Shown: positions 16,860 to 25,045 of the stretch, one piece after another | Layout of the letters: each line of letters begins with the position of its first letter | Position numbering within the stretch: position 1 is the first letter of the stretch | Origin: Gemmatimonadales bacterium | Lineage (GTDB): Bacteria; Gemmatimonadota; Gemmatimonadetes; Longimicrobiales; Gaopeijiaceae | Length of the DNA stretch: 64,000 nt | NCBI GenBank assembly: GCA_007695195.1 | Contig: REEG01000140.1 | Location: forward strand, 107,479-171,478 | Reading direction: 5' to 3' | Translations under genes and position numbers: made by a program | Notes under the pieces: generated by a model | What the model was told of the DNA's origin: nothing | Seen by the model: only the letters and a program-made list of their open reading frames with translations | Database searches by the model: none

Positions 16860-17960
16860 TCAGACGTTGAAGCGAAAGAGCATGATATCCCCGTCCCGAA
16901 CCAGGTACTCCTTCCCCTCGGACCGGATCCGGCCTTCTTCCCGAGCCGCCTTCAGCGACCCCAGGCCCTCGAACTCTTCGAAGCCGATGGTTTCCGCTCG
17001 AATGAACCCTCGTTCGAAATCAGAGTGGATGGTGCCGGCCGCCTCGGGCGCCAGGGCGCCCCGTCGAACCGTCCAGGCCCGCGACTCCTTCTCGCCCGCC
17101 GTGAAGAAGGTCAGAAGGCCCAGCAGGCGATAGGTGCCCCGGATCAACCGATGGAGGCCCGGCTCGGAAATGCCGAGATCTCCGAGGAATTCGTTCCGAT
17201 CCGCAGGATCCAGTTCGGCCAACTCCGACTCGATGGCCGAGCAGAGGGTCACCAGGTGGGCATCCTGCTCCTCCTCCGCCAGAACCTCACTCACCCTCCT
17301 GGTCCACTCATTCTCACCCTGAGGCAGATCCGACTCGGCCACATTCCCCAGGTAGAGCACCGGCTTGGCCGTGAGCAATTGGAACCCGCGCAGGATCTTC
17401 GTCTCCCGGTCCGTCAGGTCGAGGGCGCGGACCGGATGCCCCCTGCCCAACTGCTCCTGCAGGCGCTCCAGAAGGGCATGCTCGTCCTGCGCCTCCCGCT
17501 CGCCGGACCTGGCTCGTCGTACCGTTTTCTCCATCCGCGTCTCCACGGCGTCCAGATCTGCCAGCGCCAACTCGGCGTTGACCACCTCACGGTCCCGGAG
17601 TGGATCCACCTCGCCCAGGACGTGGGTCACGTCGGGATCATCGAAGCAGCGAAGGACGTGGACGATGGCGTCCACCTCTCGGATGTTCCCCAGGAACTTG
17701 TTCCCGAGTCCCTCACCCTCCGATGCTCCCTTCACCAGGCCGGCGATGTCCACGAACTGCACCACGGTAGGGATCTTCTGGCGGGAAGCCACCAGGTCAT
17801 GGATTCGATCCAGCCGGGGGTCGGGAACCTCGACGGTTCCGATGTTGGGATCGACGGTGCAGAAGGGATAGTTCTCGGAAGGCGCCCCCTGTGCTGTGAG
17901 AGCATTGAAGAGGGACGACTTCCCCACGTTGGGAAGACCGACGATTCCTGCTTTGAGCAT
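16860..17960 (-). CDS. ychF: Redox-responsive ribosome-binding ATPase YchF (Obg family)
   Basis: YchF/OLA1 is a universally conserved P-loop NTPase that prefers ATP and associates with ribosomes. From ATG 17958-17960 the 366-residue protein begins MLKAGIVGLPNVGKSSLFNALT. It shows VDIAGLVKGASEGEGLGNKFLGNIREVD, NVAESDLP in place of the GTP-specific NKxD, and a C-terminal TGS domain with FFTAGEKESRAWTVRRGA, AAGTIHSDFERGFIRAE and YLVRDGDIMLFRFNV. Length and motifs are those of a standard YchF. The longer frame upstream (to 18071) has no family similarity. A weak AGGA lies 10 bases before the ATG. Confidence 0.96.
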   Translation of the reverse strand: MLKAGIVGLPNVGKSSLFNALTAQGAPSENYPFCTVDPNIGTVEVPDPRLDRIHDLVASRQKIPTVVQFVDIAGLVKGASEGEGLGNKFLGNIREVDAIVHVLRCFDDPDVTHVLGEVDPLRDREVVNAELALADLDAVETRMEKTVRRARSGEREAQDEHALLERLQEQLGRGHPVRALDLTDRETKILRGFQLLTAKPVLYLGNVAESDLPQGENEWTRRVSEVLAEEEQDAHLVTLCSAIESELAELDPADRNEFLGDLGISEPGLHRLIRGTYRLLGLLTFFTAGEKESRAWTVRRGALAPEAAGTIHSDFERGFIRAETIGFEEFEGLGSLKAAREEGRIRSEGKEYLVRDGDIMLFRFNV

Positions 17961-18292
17961 GAACTGAGTATCCTGACGGATGGGAAGGTGGAGTGCGGCA
18001 GTCCGGAGGTTCACCATGGGGTTCACCCTGTCGTGGTCAAGTCCGACCATCCGGCCACACGCATGAGACATGGGGCAGCCCGGAAAGGTATCCGCGTGAC
18101 CTCCATCCGGTCAAAGTCACGGAAGCGAAGTGGGCGATGTGCCTGGCCCGGAACAGGGGGGTGGCGACGATGCCCTATTCCCCCTTGCGGGAACCGGGCC
18201 TTCCCTAGAGCTTTTCCGAGTTATCGGACTGTTACCCGAGGGCGGCCCACGAAACCGGGCGCTCGCCACTCGCCGCCACCCCCTGGACCCTC
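17961..18292. other. Divergent spacer between ychF and the class II aldolase-like gene
   Basis: This 332-bp intergenic region must hold promoters for both directions. A TTGACC facing ychF lies near 18035, but no good -10 follows it at the right distance. On the plus strand TTGCGG...TAGAGC around 18184-18210 has only a 15-bp spacer. No repeat, RNA gene or conserved short ORF was recognised. Confidence 0.4.
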
Positions 18293-19384
18293 ATGGATTT
18301 CTCCTTCGCCGGACACTTCGATCAACCCCGCTTCCAGTGGTTTGTGAAGGGTCTTCGAGAGGTCATGACCCGGAAGGGTCATCGCTTCGTGGCCGACCCC
18401 GACGACGCATCCCTCGTCGTCAACTTCTTTCCCCGGGATTCGGCGCGTCCCTTCCGGCGGAGAGCACAGGCGGTTTTCGTGGTTTCAGTCACGGAACTCG
18501 AGCCCGGTGACAAGACGATCCACGAAGCCATTCCCGAGATCTACCCCCTCCTGGTCCGGTCCCTTTCGAATCTTCTCATCGGCCTCACCGGCCCGGAGGA
18601 TTCCAACCCCGACGCTCATTTCGTAACGCCCGAGCAGGGGTATTACAAAGTGCCGGGGAGGGAGGATCGGAACGACTTCTTTGAGCGGGTCTACTCCCGA
18701 ATCGAACCCCTGGCTACGTCCAGACTCATCATCGACAACATCTTCGACCCCGACCTCCCTGTGGAGCTCTGGGACGGAGATGAGGTCACCCGGTCTATTC
18801 GGCAGGCGGGCAAGCGTCTCGACGGCCTGAACCTGCTGCCCGCTCCCTTCCCCATCGATGAGATCCTGTCGGAGCGGGATCGGCGTCACCTGAAGCGCCT
18901 CTACGGCATGGGCGGCCTCTCCTACGGCAACATCTCGGCCCGTCTCGATGAACACCGGTTCTGGATGAGTGCCTCCGGCGTGGACAAATCCGACCTGAAC
19001 GAGGTGGGCCGGGATATCCTGCTGGTGAAGGACTACGACGAATCCAAGGGAGCCATGGTCATCTCGGTTCCGCCCGAGGTTGAGCCTCGTCGCGTCTCGG
19101 TGGATGCCATCGAGCACTGGATGATCTACCGGGAGCACCCGGGAGTGGGTGCGATCCTCCATGTCCATGCCTGGATCGAGGGTGTGCGCTCGACAGAGTT
19201 CAACTATCCGTGCGGAACCTACGAGTTGGGAAAGGCTGTGGCGGATATCGTCCGGGATCACCACGAGCCGGAGCGCGCCGTGGTGGGCCTGAAGAACCAT
19301 GGCCTCACCATCACCGGTGAATCCCTGGAGGAGATCTTCGACCGCATCGAGGGAAGGCTTCTCCAGTACGTCCCCATGAGTTGA
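18293..19384 (+). CDS. Class II aldolase/adducin-family protein with unusual N-terminal domain
   Basis: This 363-residue protein has two parts. The C-terminal half (about 195-360) is a class II aldolase/adducin fold: LKRLYGMGGLSYGNISARLDEHRFWMSASG, then HPGVGAILHVHAWIEGV with the zinc-type HVH, and AVVGLKNHGLTITG. Such domains act as fuculose-phosphate-like aldolases, ribulose-phosphate epimerases or dehydratases. The N-terminal half (1-190) is not recognised. No strong ribosome-binding site precedes the ATG, but the start fits the coding bias. It is a lone plus-strand gene facing pth, with 29 bp between the two stop codons. The substrate is unknown. Confidence 0.75.
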   Translation: MDFSFAGHFDQPRFQWFVKGLREVMTRKGHRFVADPDDASLVVNFFPRDSARPFRRRAQAVFVVSVTELEPGDKTIHEAIPEIYPLLVRSLSNLLIGLTGPEDSNPDAHFVTPEQGYYKVPGREDRNDFFERVYSRIEPLATSRLIIDNIFDPDLPVELWDGDEVTRSIRQAGKRLDGLNLLPAPFPIDEILSERDRRHLKRLYGMGGLSYGNISARLDEHRFWMSASGVDKSDLNEVGRDILLVKDYDESKGAMVISVPPEVEPRRVSVDAIEHWMIYREHPGVGAILHVHAWIEGVRSTEFNYPCGTYELGKAVADIVRDHHEPERAVVGLKNHGLTITGESLEEIFDRIEGRLLQYVPMS

Positions 19385-19413
19385 TGCCCCGGGGGGCGGC
19401 TGGGGACGGCGGA

Positions 19414-19968
19414 TCAGCGGTTCAACCGGTTCATGGCTGGATCCAATCCATCGGTCAACCAGACCCGCAGACCGTCCGGGATCGAGTCCACCGCTTGCAG
19501 AACCCGGTCCTCGTCGTCTGGTGGCATGGCGTCCAACACCCAGGCCGCCAGATCCGTCCCCGGCGGCGCTCGCCCCACCCCGATCCGGAGACGTGGGTAG
19601 TCCCTCCCGAGGAGGGCCTCCAGACTCTTCAGTCCATTGTGACCCCCGGCCCCACCTGAGCGACGCAGCCGTAGGGATCCCGGTGGCCGAGTGGCATCGT
19701 CTACCAGAACCATGAGGTCACGAGACGGTACAATACCGCGACCGGAAAGAAACGCAGCCAGAGCCTCGCCGCTGCGGTTCATGTAGGTGGTGGGCTTCAG
19801 GATGACGATGGGCCGGGAAGCAACGGAGCCGCGGGCCACCAATGCGGCGCCCTCGGACAGGAAGCTTCCCAGTCCCCACTCGTCCACCAACCGATCGGCC
19901 GCCCACCACCCCACGTTGTGACGGGTGGCATCGTACCGCGGGCCGGGATTTCCCAGACCGACGATCAA
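19414..19968 (-). CDS. pth: Peptidyl-tRNA hydrolase
   Basis: Pth releases peptides from prematurely dropped-off peptidyl-tRNA. The conserved body is intact: IVGLGNPGPRYDATRHNVGWW with the catalytic histidine and asparagine, KPTTYMNRSGEAL, and LMVLVDDATRPPGSLRLRRSGGAGGHNGLKSLEALLG. There is no ATG or GTG near the expected N-terminus. The choices are TTG at 19966-19968 (184 residues, used here) and ATT at 19978-19980, which would give MLPKLIVGLGNPG and match other Pth N-termini. Neither has a Shine-Dalgarno sequence. The frame stays open far into rplY, which ends 76 bp upstream of the TTG. The rplY-pth pairing is common. Function is certain; the start is not. Confidence 0.88.
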   Translation of the reverse strand: MIVGLGNPGPRYDATRHNVGWWAADRLVDEWGLGSFLSEGAALVARGSVASRPIVILKPTTYMNRSGEALAAFLSGRGIVPSRDLMVLVDDATRPPGSLRLRRSGGAGGHNGLKSLEALLGRDYPRLRIGVGRAPPGTDLAAWVLDAMPPDDEDRVLQAVDSIPDGLRVWLTDGLDPAMNRLNR

Positions 19969-20044
19969 CTTCGGTAGAATGTCCGACCCGGTGCCGGCCG
20001 GGCCCTCTTCCCTTCCCTGCCCAACCTGGCTTTCCGTCCTCTGC

Positions 20045-20698
20045 TCAGCTGTCGGAGACCGGAGCTTCCGGATCATCCTCACCCACCAGGGTGGGCTCCC
20101 CATCGGCATCATCCTCCTTATCGCCAGCGGTGACGCTGGGCGCCTGTACCGAACAGAGGGTCTGATCCTCATCCATCAGCACCCGGACACCCTCGGGAAT
20201 ATTCAGGTCGCGGACCTGAAGCGAATCCCCAATGGTGAGTCCGGCGACGTCGATCTCGAGAACGTCGGGAATGGCATCGGGCACACAGGCCACCGGGAGG
20301 ACGTACTGGGTCTGCTCCAGGACACCACCCTGATCGGACACGCCGGTGGGGGTGCCAATCAGTTCGATGGGCACCTCAAGCTCCACCTCGACACCCTCCT
20401 GGATGCGGAGGAAGTCCACGTGCAGGATCTCGGTCTTGTACGGATGGACCTGAATCTCCCGAACCAGCGAAGGAATCGGAGCCTTGGCTCCGTCCACCTG
20501 CAGATTCACGATGGTATTTTCCACCGAAATGGACTGGAAGAGGAGCAGTGTTTCATTGGCGTCCATGGAGAGAGAGAGGCTCTCCTTGTCGCCCCCATAG
20601 AGGACGGCCGGCAGTTTGCCGGCGGCTCGCAACTTCCGGGAAACTCCCTTCCCAGTCCCGTGGCGGCGGTCCGCCTTGAGGATCACCTGCGTACTCAT
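20045..20698 (-). CDS. rplY: 50S ribosomal protein L25/general stress protein Ctc (bL25)
   Basis: This 217-residue protein of the long (Ctc/TL5) L25 type binds 5S rRNA. The N-terminal domain includes ADRRHGTGKGVSRKLRAAGKLPAVLYGG and ENTIVNLQV; the C-terminal beta domain includes VHPYKTEILHVDFLRIQEG and LNIPEGVRVLMDEDQTLCSV. The last approximately 27 residues are strongly acidic (DKEDDADGE... to the end), a tail seen in other long L25 proteins. The ATG at 20696-20698 follows AAGG with 7-base spacing. It is transcribed after prs (82 bp away) and before pth, a widespread order. Confidence 0.95.
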   Translation of the reverse strand: MSTQVILKADRRHGTGKGVSRKLRAAGKLPAVLYGGDKESLSLSMDANETLLLFQSISVENTIVNLQVDGAKAPIPSLVREIQVHPYKTEILHVDFLRIQEGVEVELEVPIELIGTPTGVSDQGGVLEQTQYVLPVACVPDAIPDVLEIDVAGLTIGDSLQVRDLNIPEGVRVLMDEDQTLCSVQAPSVTAGDKEDDADGEPTLVGEDDPEAPVSDS

Positions 20699-20780
20699 GG
20701 ATCTACCTTGCTGTTGAGGGCACCCTTGGGGGACCCGTGATTCCCCGAAGCCCGTGGTGCGAAGGGCTCCGGCGCGATCG

Positions 20781-21749
20781 TCACTCTCCGCCGGAGCGGA
20801 TTTCGAAAAGCTGGCTGACCGAGTCGTTCGAATGAATGTACTCGATGGCCCGCGCCAGGAGTCCGGCAACCGACAGGACCGTGAGGCCCGGGAACGACCG
20901 CTCTTCAGGGAGATGGATGGTGTTGGTCACCACCATCTCGGTGAGCGGAGCATCTCGCAACCGGCTCACAGCCTCGCCGGACAGAAGGGCGTGGGTTGCG
21001 GCTGCGTATATGGCCCGCCCGCCCCGCTTGTGCAGCGCATGGACCGCCGACGCCATGGTACCGGCCGTATCCACCATATCGTCGGTGAGGAGGCAATTCT
21101 TACCGTCCACATCCCCGACCACCGTCAGGACCTCACTCTGGTTGTGAGCGGGACGCCGCTTGTCGATGATGGCGAAGCTGGCGCCCAGGCGCTTGGCGAA
21201 CCCTCGTGCCATCTTGGCCGAACCCACGTCGGGCGCCACCACCACCAGATCCTCCAGCTCCTTCTGCCGGAAGTACTCGGTGAGTACCGGTGCGGCGTAG
21301 AGGTGGTCGACGGGGATATCGAAAAACCCCTGGATCTGATGCTGGTGGAAGTCGATTCCCAGGACCCGGTCGGCCCCGGCCTTCACCACCAGATTGGCTG
21401 CCAGCTTGGCCCCAATGGCAACTCTCGGTTGATCCTTCCGATCCTGGCGGGCATAGCCGAAATACGGGATTACCGCCGTGACCCGGGCCGCCGACGCCCG
21501 CTTGGCGGCGTCGATGAGGAGCAGAAGCTCCATGATGGTGTCCGCCGGAGCCACGGTGGGCTGGATGATGAACACATCCCGGCCCCGGGCATTCTGATCG
21601 ATGCGGACGAAGATCTCACCGTCGGCAAAGTTCTTGATGAAGGCGGAATCCACATCCTCGCCGAGGATCCCTCCGATCTCCCTGGCCAGGGGTCGATTGG
21701 CCCGTCCCGCGAGGAGCAGGAGGGGACCACGTCCGTTGGGATCTTCCAT
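20781..21749 (-). CDS. prs: Ribose-phosphate pyrophosphokinase (PRPP synthetase)
   Basis: Prs makes phosphoribosyl pyrophosphate from ribose-5-phosphate and ATP for nucleotide, His and Trp synthesis. From ATG 21747-21749 the protein is 322 residues, a normal length. It shows FADGEIFVRIDQNARGRDVFIIQPT, PYFGYARQDRKDQPR (ATP binding), VDHLYAAPVL, the VVVAPDVGSAKMARGFAKRLG flexible-loop region, and the PRPP signature NCLLTDDMVDTAGTM. The frame continues 27 codons upstream without similarity. The gene lies 77 bp downstream of the secreted TPR-like gene and 82 bp upstream of rplY on the same strand. Confidence 0.96.
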   Translation of the reverse strand: MEDPNGRGPLLLLAGRANRPLAREIGGILGEDVDSAFIKNFADGEIFVRIDQNARGRDVFIIQPTVAPADTIMELLLLIDAAKRASAARVTAVIPYFGYARQDRKDQPRVAIGAKLAANLVVKAGADRVLGIDFHQHQIQGFFDIPVDHLYAAPVLTEYFRQKELEDLVVVAPDVGSAKMARGFAKRLGASFAIIDKRRPAHNQSEVLTVVGDVDGKNCLLTDDMVDTAGTMASAVHALHKRGGRAIYAAATHALLSGEAVSRLRDAPLTEMVVTNTIHLPEERSFPGLTVLSVAGLLARAIEYIHSNDSVSQLFEIRSGGE

Positions 21750-21826
21750 TTCGGACTCGCCGATCGTCGTGTGACAGGGTCGAAAAGAGTTGCAGCCTTG
21801 GAAGGTAGAACCACCTTCCGCAGCCG

Positions 21827-23674
21827 TCAACGGCTAATCGCCCCACCCTCCGACACCTGGACACGCAGGCCCGTGGTGACCGTGGTCCTGCCGGGCGGGG
21901 TCGCCGAGAGGATGAGCTCGTACTCGCCGGGGTCCAGGCTGGACAGGTCCACCACCATGGAGCGCCTGAGCGGGCCGCCACCGGCCACCTCCTCCCGTGG
22001 AACCCCCTCACGCCAGGTAACCTCCAGGGGGTCCTGTCCACCCAGGAGCCGCACAGCCTCGCCGAAGCGCCGCAGGAGGCTCCGGCCTTCCCGCTCGACT
22101 CTCAGTTCGAAGCGAAGTTCGGCGTCGCTTCCTTCCAGACCGTAGACCTCCCAGAGCACCTCCACCGGGCCCGGGGGGACGGTGAGTGTGGAGAGGGCTC
22201 GGGTGAGTTCGGGGTCCAGAGCAGGAACCGGCGTATCCGGCGCCGGGGCTTCGAGAGGCTCCAGGAGGAGCAGGTCCGAAAGCGTGACCACCCCCCGGTG
22301 CGCCGGTCTACCCTCCACACCCACCCGCTGCCGCCAGGCGCGCCGCGACTGGGGATCCAGTCCCTCTATGGAGAGGAGGTAACGCCCGGCGGGAACCCGG
22401 ATCACGGCCGAGCCTCGAGTCATCCCGTCGTGAATGCGGGACTCCATTTCGAAGCGCTCCAGTGTCTCCACATCAAAGAGGAAGAGGTGGGCCACGAGAG
22501 AATCAGGAGGAAATGGCTGCGTCTCGTGGGGGTCGCCGTCCTCTTGGGCACCACCCTGCCCGTTGGCCAGGGGTTGGACCGAGGCGTCAAGACTCACGGG
22601 CGGCTCCGTCAGCGCCCAATCCACCCGAACCAGAAGCATATCCCCCTCTCGGAAACGGGTGATCTGCGCATCCATGGCGTGGATCCGACGAGCCAGGGCC
22701 GGGGCGTGCCTGGAGATGGTACGCCGCTGATGGGTCAACCAGTCCCGGGCCTCGGACTGCGCCGGGTCCACAATGGCTTCGAACGACGGCATGAGGTTCC
22801 GGGGAACCGGATCGTACCGCCCAACCACCAGGGGCGGACCCACGTAACTGATGGGTTCACGGGTGCGTTCGTACGCCACCACCGGCCCGTACCGGACCAG
22901 GAGTTCGGTCATATCACGCCCCCAGCGCATGGCGTGACCGTTGCGCGCCGTCTCCCGGGTCATGGCCAGCACTCGCCGGGAGAGGTGCTCGGTCCAGAGC
23001 GGGTTTCCGTCCAGCAGGAAGAGGGGGTCGGCCAGGCGCCACATTCGTTCCTCCTCCTGTGCGCGCTGGGCGTGGTCCATTCGCCCCAGGTGTCTGCGCC
23101 ACTCCGTCCCGCCCAGGACCCCCGGGTCTGTCCACTCGTCCCGCTCCTCGGGGTCCAGGGAGTCCATGAACGCCTCGAACGCCTGGGCGGCTTCCAGCGT
23201 CCTACCCAGGCCATGGAGTGCGATCCCTTCCAGGCCCCGGCACCATCCCTCTTCGGCCTGACATGCGGCAGCCGCCGCCAAGGCGTCGTCCCAGCGTCCG
23301 ACTTCGGCCAGATAGGCTACACGCTGACCTGCAATCCATCCGTCGCCAGGAATCAGGCCGGCGATCTCGTCCAGGGTGGCGATGAGGTCATCGCGAGCGG
23401 TCAGGACCTCGGGGGCGTCGGGAGGCGGAATCCAGGAGGGTCGATCTTCTTCTTCCTCCTCGCTCTCCCGTCCGAACCGAAGGCAGAACCGACCGACCCG
23501 TTCGTCGCAGGGGCCGGATCCACTCCACCACGAGATGGGGGCGTGGCGAACCCGGGATCGTTCGAAGCGCTCCTGGGCGGACCGGGCTTCGCGATGGAGG
23601 GCCAGTGAATCGGGCGGAGGGAGGTGGGCGGGCGCGAGGAACGCGGCCGCAGCCACCAGATAGGAAAACACCAT
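21827..23674 (-). CDS. Large secreted TPR-like protein of unknown function
   Basis: This 615-residue protein starts with a probable signal peptide (MVFSYLVAAAAFLAPAHL). A run of five Glu residues lies near 72-76. TPR-like helical pairs follow (about 95-172, with YLAEVGRWDDALAAAAAC and LHGLGRTLEAAQAFEAFM). A central stretch with RMWRLADPLFLLDGNPLWTEHLSRRVL precedes a beta-rich C-terminal half with repeated short strands and charged loops. The layout resembles the large exported TPR/GWxTD-type proteins frequent in Gemmatimonadota and Acidobacteriota, but a clear GWxTD motif was not seen. It lies 103 bp downstream of tRNA-Gln and upstream of prs. Extracytoplasmic location is inferred; no function is assigned. 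Confidence 0.7.
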   Translation of the reverse strand: MVFSYLVAAAAFLAPAHLPPPDSLALHREARSAQERFERSRVRHAPISWWSGSGPCDERVGRFCLRFGRESEEEEEDRPSWIPPPDAPEVLTARDDLIATLDEIAGLIPGDGWIAGQRVAYLAEVGRWDDALAAAAACQAEEGWCRGLEGIALHGLGRTLEAAQAFEAFMDSLDPEERDEWTDPGVLGGTEWRRHLGRMDHAQRAQEEERMWRLADPLFLLDGNPLWTEHLSRRVLAMTRETARNGHAMRWGRDMTELLVRYGPVVAYERTREPISYVGPPLVVGRYDPVPRNLMPSFEAIVDPAQSEARDWLTHQRRTISRHAPALARRIHAMDAQITRFREGDMLLVRVDWALTEPPVSLDASVQPLANGQGGAQEDGDPHETQPFPPDSLVAHLFLFDVETLERFEMESRIHDGMTRGSAVIRVPAGRYLLSIEGLDPQSRRAWRQRVGVEGRPAHRGVVTLSDLLLLEPLEAPAPDTPVPALDPELTRALSTLTVPPGPVEVLWEVYGLEGSDAELRFELRVEREGRSLLRRFGEAVRLLGGQDPLEVTWREGVPREEVAGGGPLRRSMVVDLSSLDPGEYELILSATPPGRTTVTTGLRVQVSEGGAISR

Positions 23675-23777
23675 CGTCGAAGGCCACCTACCGGCAAGGA
23701 ACCTACTCGGCGAACTCCCGACGAGGGCTGGGAGTCCGCCCGCCCCGGCACCAGGGTGCATCCTGGTGCCGGGGCAG

Positions 23778-23848
23778 TTGGCCCGGGTGGATTCGAACCA
23801 CCACCGCCGGTTCCAAAGACCGGTGTCCTGCCATTAGACGACGGGCCA
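23778..23848 (-). tRNA. tRNA-Gln (anticodon TTG)
   Basis: A complete cloverleaf reads on the minus strand. The acceptor strands TGGCCCG and CGGGCCA pair with a U1-A72 first pair typical of tRNA-Gln. The D-arm contains TCTAATGGC. The anticodon stem CCGGT/ACCGG encloses loop CTTTGGA with anticodon TTG. The T-arm is GGTGG-TTCGAAT-CCACC. CCA is not encoded. Its 5' half is duplicated 1060 bp away at 24872-24911. Confidence 0.97.
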
Positions 23849-23941
23849 GAAAACCCTGCTCAGCAAAGACTTACGGGACTTCGCCACCACACTCCAGGTC
23901 CGGCTTGCAGCGCATGTGCAGTGCCCGGCCTGGGAAAACAC

Positions 23942-24420
23942 TCAGAAACCACACCGGAAACTTGACCACCTGACTCCTGCAGAGCAAGGTCCGGAGATGG
24001 GAGGGTTGTACCCCAAAGCAACGAACGCGACCCTGAGATTCTCCTGAGTAATCGGACCTCCCCCCCCTGGAATACGCGACGGCCGGTTGCCGGGGTGACA
24101 GGGGTCATCCCGGTCCATCAGCCAGGGCTCTCGCTCGAAGAGGTGGCCCCTTGGATCACACACTTCCCCCTCCACCGCGTGTACGGGTTCCGAAGCAGTT
24201 CCGGTTCAGCGGCCAGAGCCTCCGCTAACCTAACTCGGTCTCGTGGGGAAGAGCATGCCATCGGAGAGCCCCCAATAAGGGATCGGACCACGGCGGGATC
24301 ATCCCGCTCAAGAGCGTACGAGAAACGCTGATGGGCCTCGTCCCGAAGGTCGGCTTCGGGAGCGAAGTGGTAGCAGGCATTCGGGGCGGCAAAGGCATTG
24401 TGCACGCAAGCCCGTATGGA
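23942..24420 (-). pseudogene. Possible frameshifted coding remnant
   Basis: Two adjacent minus-strand frames read like one broken protein. The first gives DLRDEAHQRFSYALERDD, then PELLRNPYTRWRG. At a G-run near 24175 the sense appears to continue in another frame as EVCDPRGHLFEREPWLMDRD, then ITQENLRVAFVALGYNPP. Neither part is a recognised family. It lies inside the tRNA-Gln duplication interval, so decay of an inserted or copied segment is plausible. This is a judgement from peptide composition only. Confidence 0.25.
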
Positions 24421-24549
24421 GCCATGGCGTGCGTCCACCGCGCCTCTGGAACGGGGCGTTGCGGGATTGGAATCGATCCGCTCCCTGGTGCTCGGGACGC
24501 CTCTTTGGAATAGTTCATGGGGCCCATACCTGCAGGCAAGTTGAGGTGA

Positions 24550-24741
24550 CGGGGTTCCAACTGGCCGGCTCCGGCTCGAGCATCCCGCAAGGTTTTGGTG
24601 GGTGGCCCCCGCTGCATGGATGCAATGGCCCTCTGTGTCAGGATCGGCAGGCGTAAGGTGATCACTGCACGTTGGGATCTCATTGCACTGTTGGGCGGGA
24701 TCCCCGAATCCGCCCTGGAGATGCACAGGCAGGGTGAATGA
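24550..24741 (+). pseudogene. Short coding-like fragment
   Basis: A 63-codon open stretch between stops contains RKVLVGGPRCMDAMALCVRI, then RRKVITARWDLIALLGGIPE, ending in QGE. It looks protein-like, but its only ATG (24616-24618) leaves 41 codons and there is no ribosome-binding site. It is probably a remnant of a longer gene or a very small gene. It is not recognised. Confidence 0.25.
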
Positions 24742-24871
24742 CCGAGGTGAGGTCGCAGTGGACTCGGCCGTTGGCAAGGAAAGATCCGTGCACCCAAGGA
24801 CGACATCGAGGGGAGGCCGTACCGGAGTTGGATTTCCCCAAGAGGCCGAAGCCGTATGCACCCGGCTGGGA

Positions 24872-24911
24872 TCCAAAGACCGGTGTCCTGCCATTAGACG
24901 ATGGGCCAGAA
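24872..24911 (-). pseudogene. Truncated duplicate of tRNA-Gln (5' half)
   Basis: Forty bases match the intact tRNA-Gln region 23812-23851 with one mismatch, in direct orientation. The copy covers three upstream bases, the acceptor 5' strand (with G7 changed to A), the D-arm and the anticodon arm through TTTGGA. It then diverges, so the variable loop, T-arm and 3' acceptor strand are missing. It cannot be functional. The 1060-bp offset defines the interval described at 23849-25045. Confidence 0.85.
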
Positions 24912-25045
24912 GGGAGAGACAGGGGTGAATGGCGGCGGGCCGGCGACACGCGAGCAGGCCATCCCAGCCCATGTTATACTCGGCGTCCCCTGGACCGCGC
25001 CGACCACCGGATCGTGCCTTCACTCCGCCCCCCTTGGACCTACCC

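Larger units (their letters stand above)
23849..25045. other. 1.2-kb scar region between tRNA-Gln and the small membrane-protein gene
   Basis: There is no intact gene here. The region is bounded by the intact tRNA-Gln and its 40-bp partial copy and looks less GC-biased at third positions than the genes around it. It holds a possible frameshifted minus-strand remnant (23942-24420) and a short plus-strand coding-like fragment (24550-24741). A TATACT box lies near 24975-24980. No integrase, transposase or terminal inverted repeats were seen. Confidence 0.5.
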
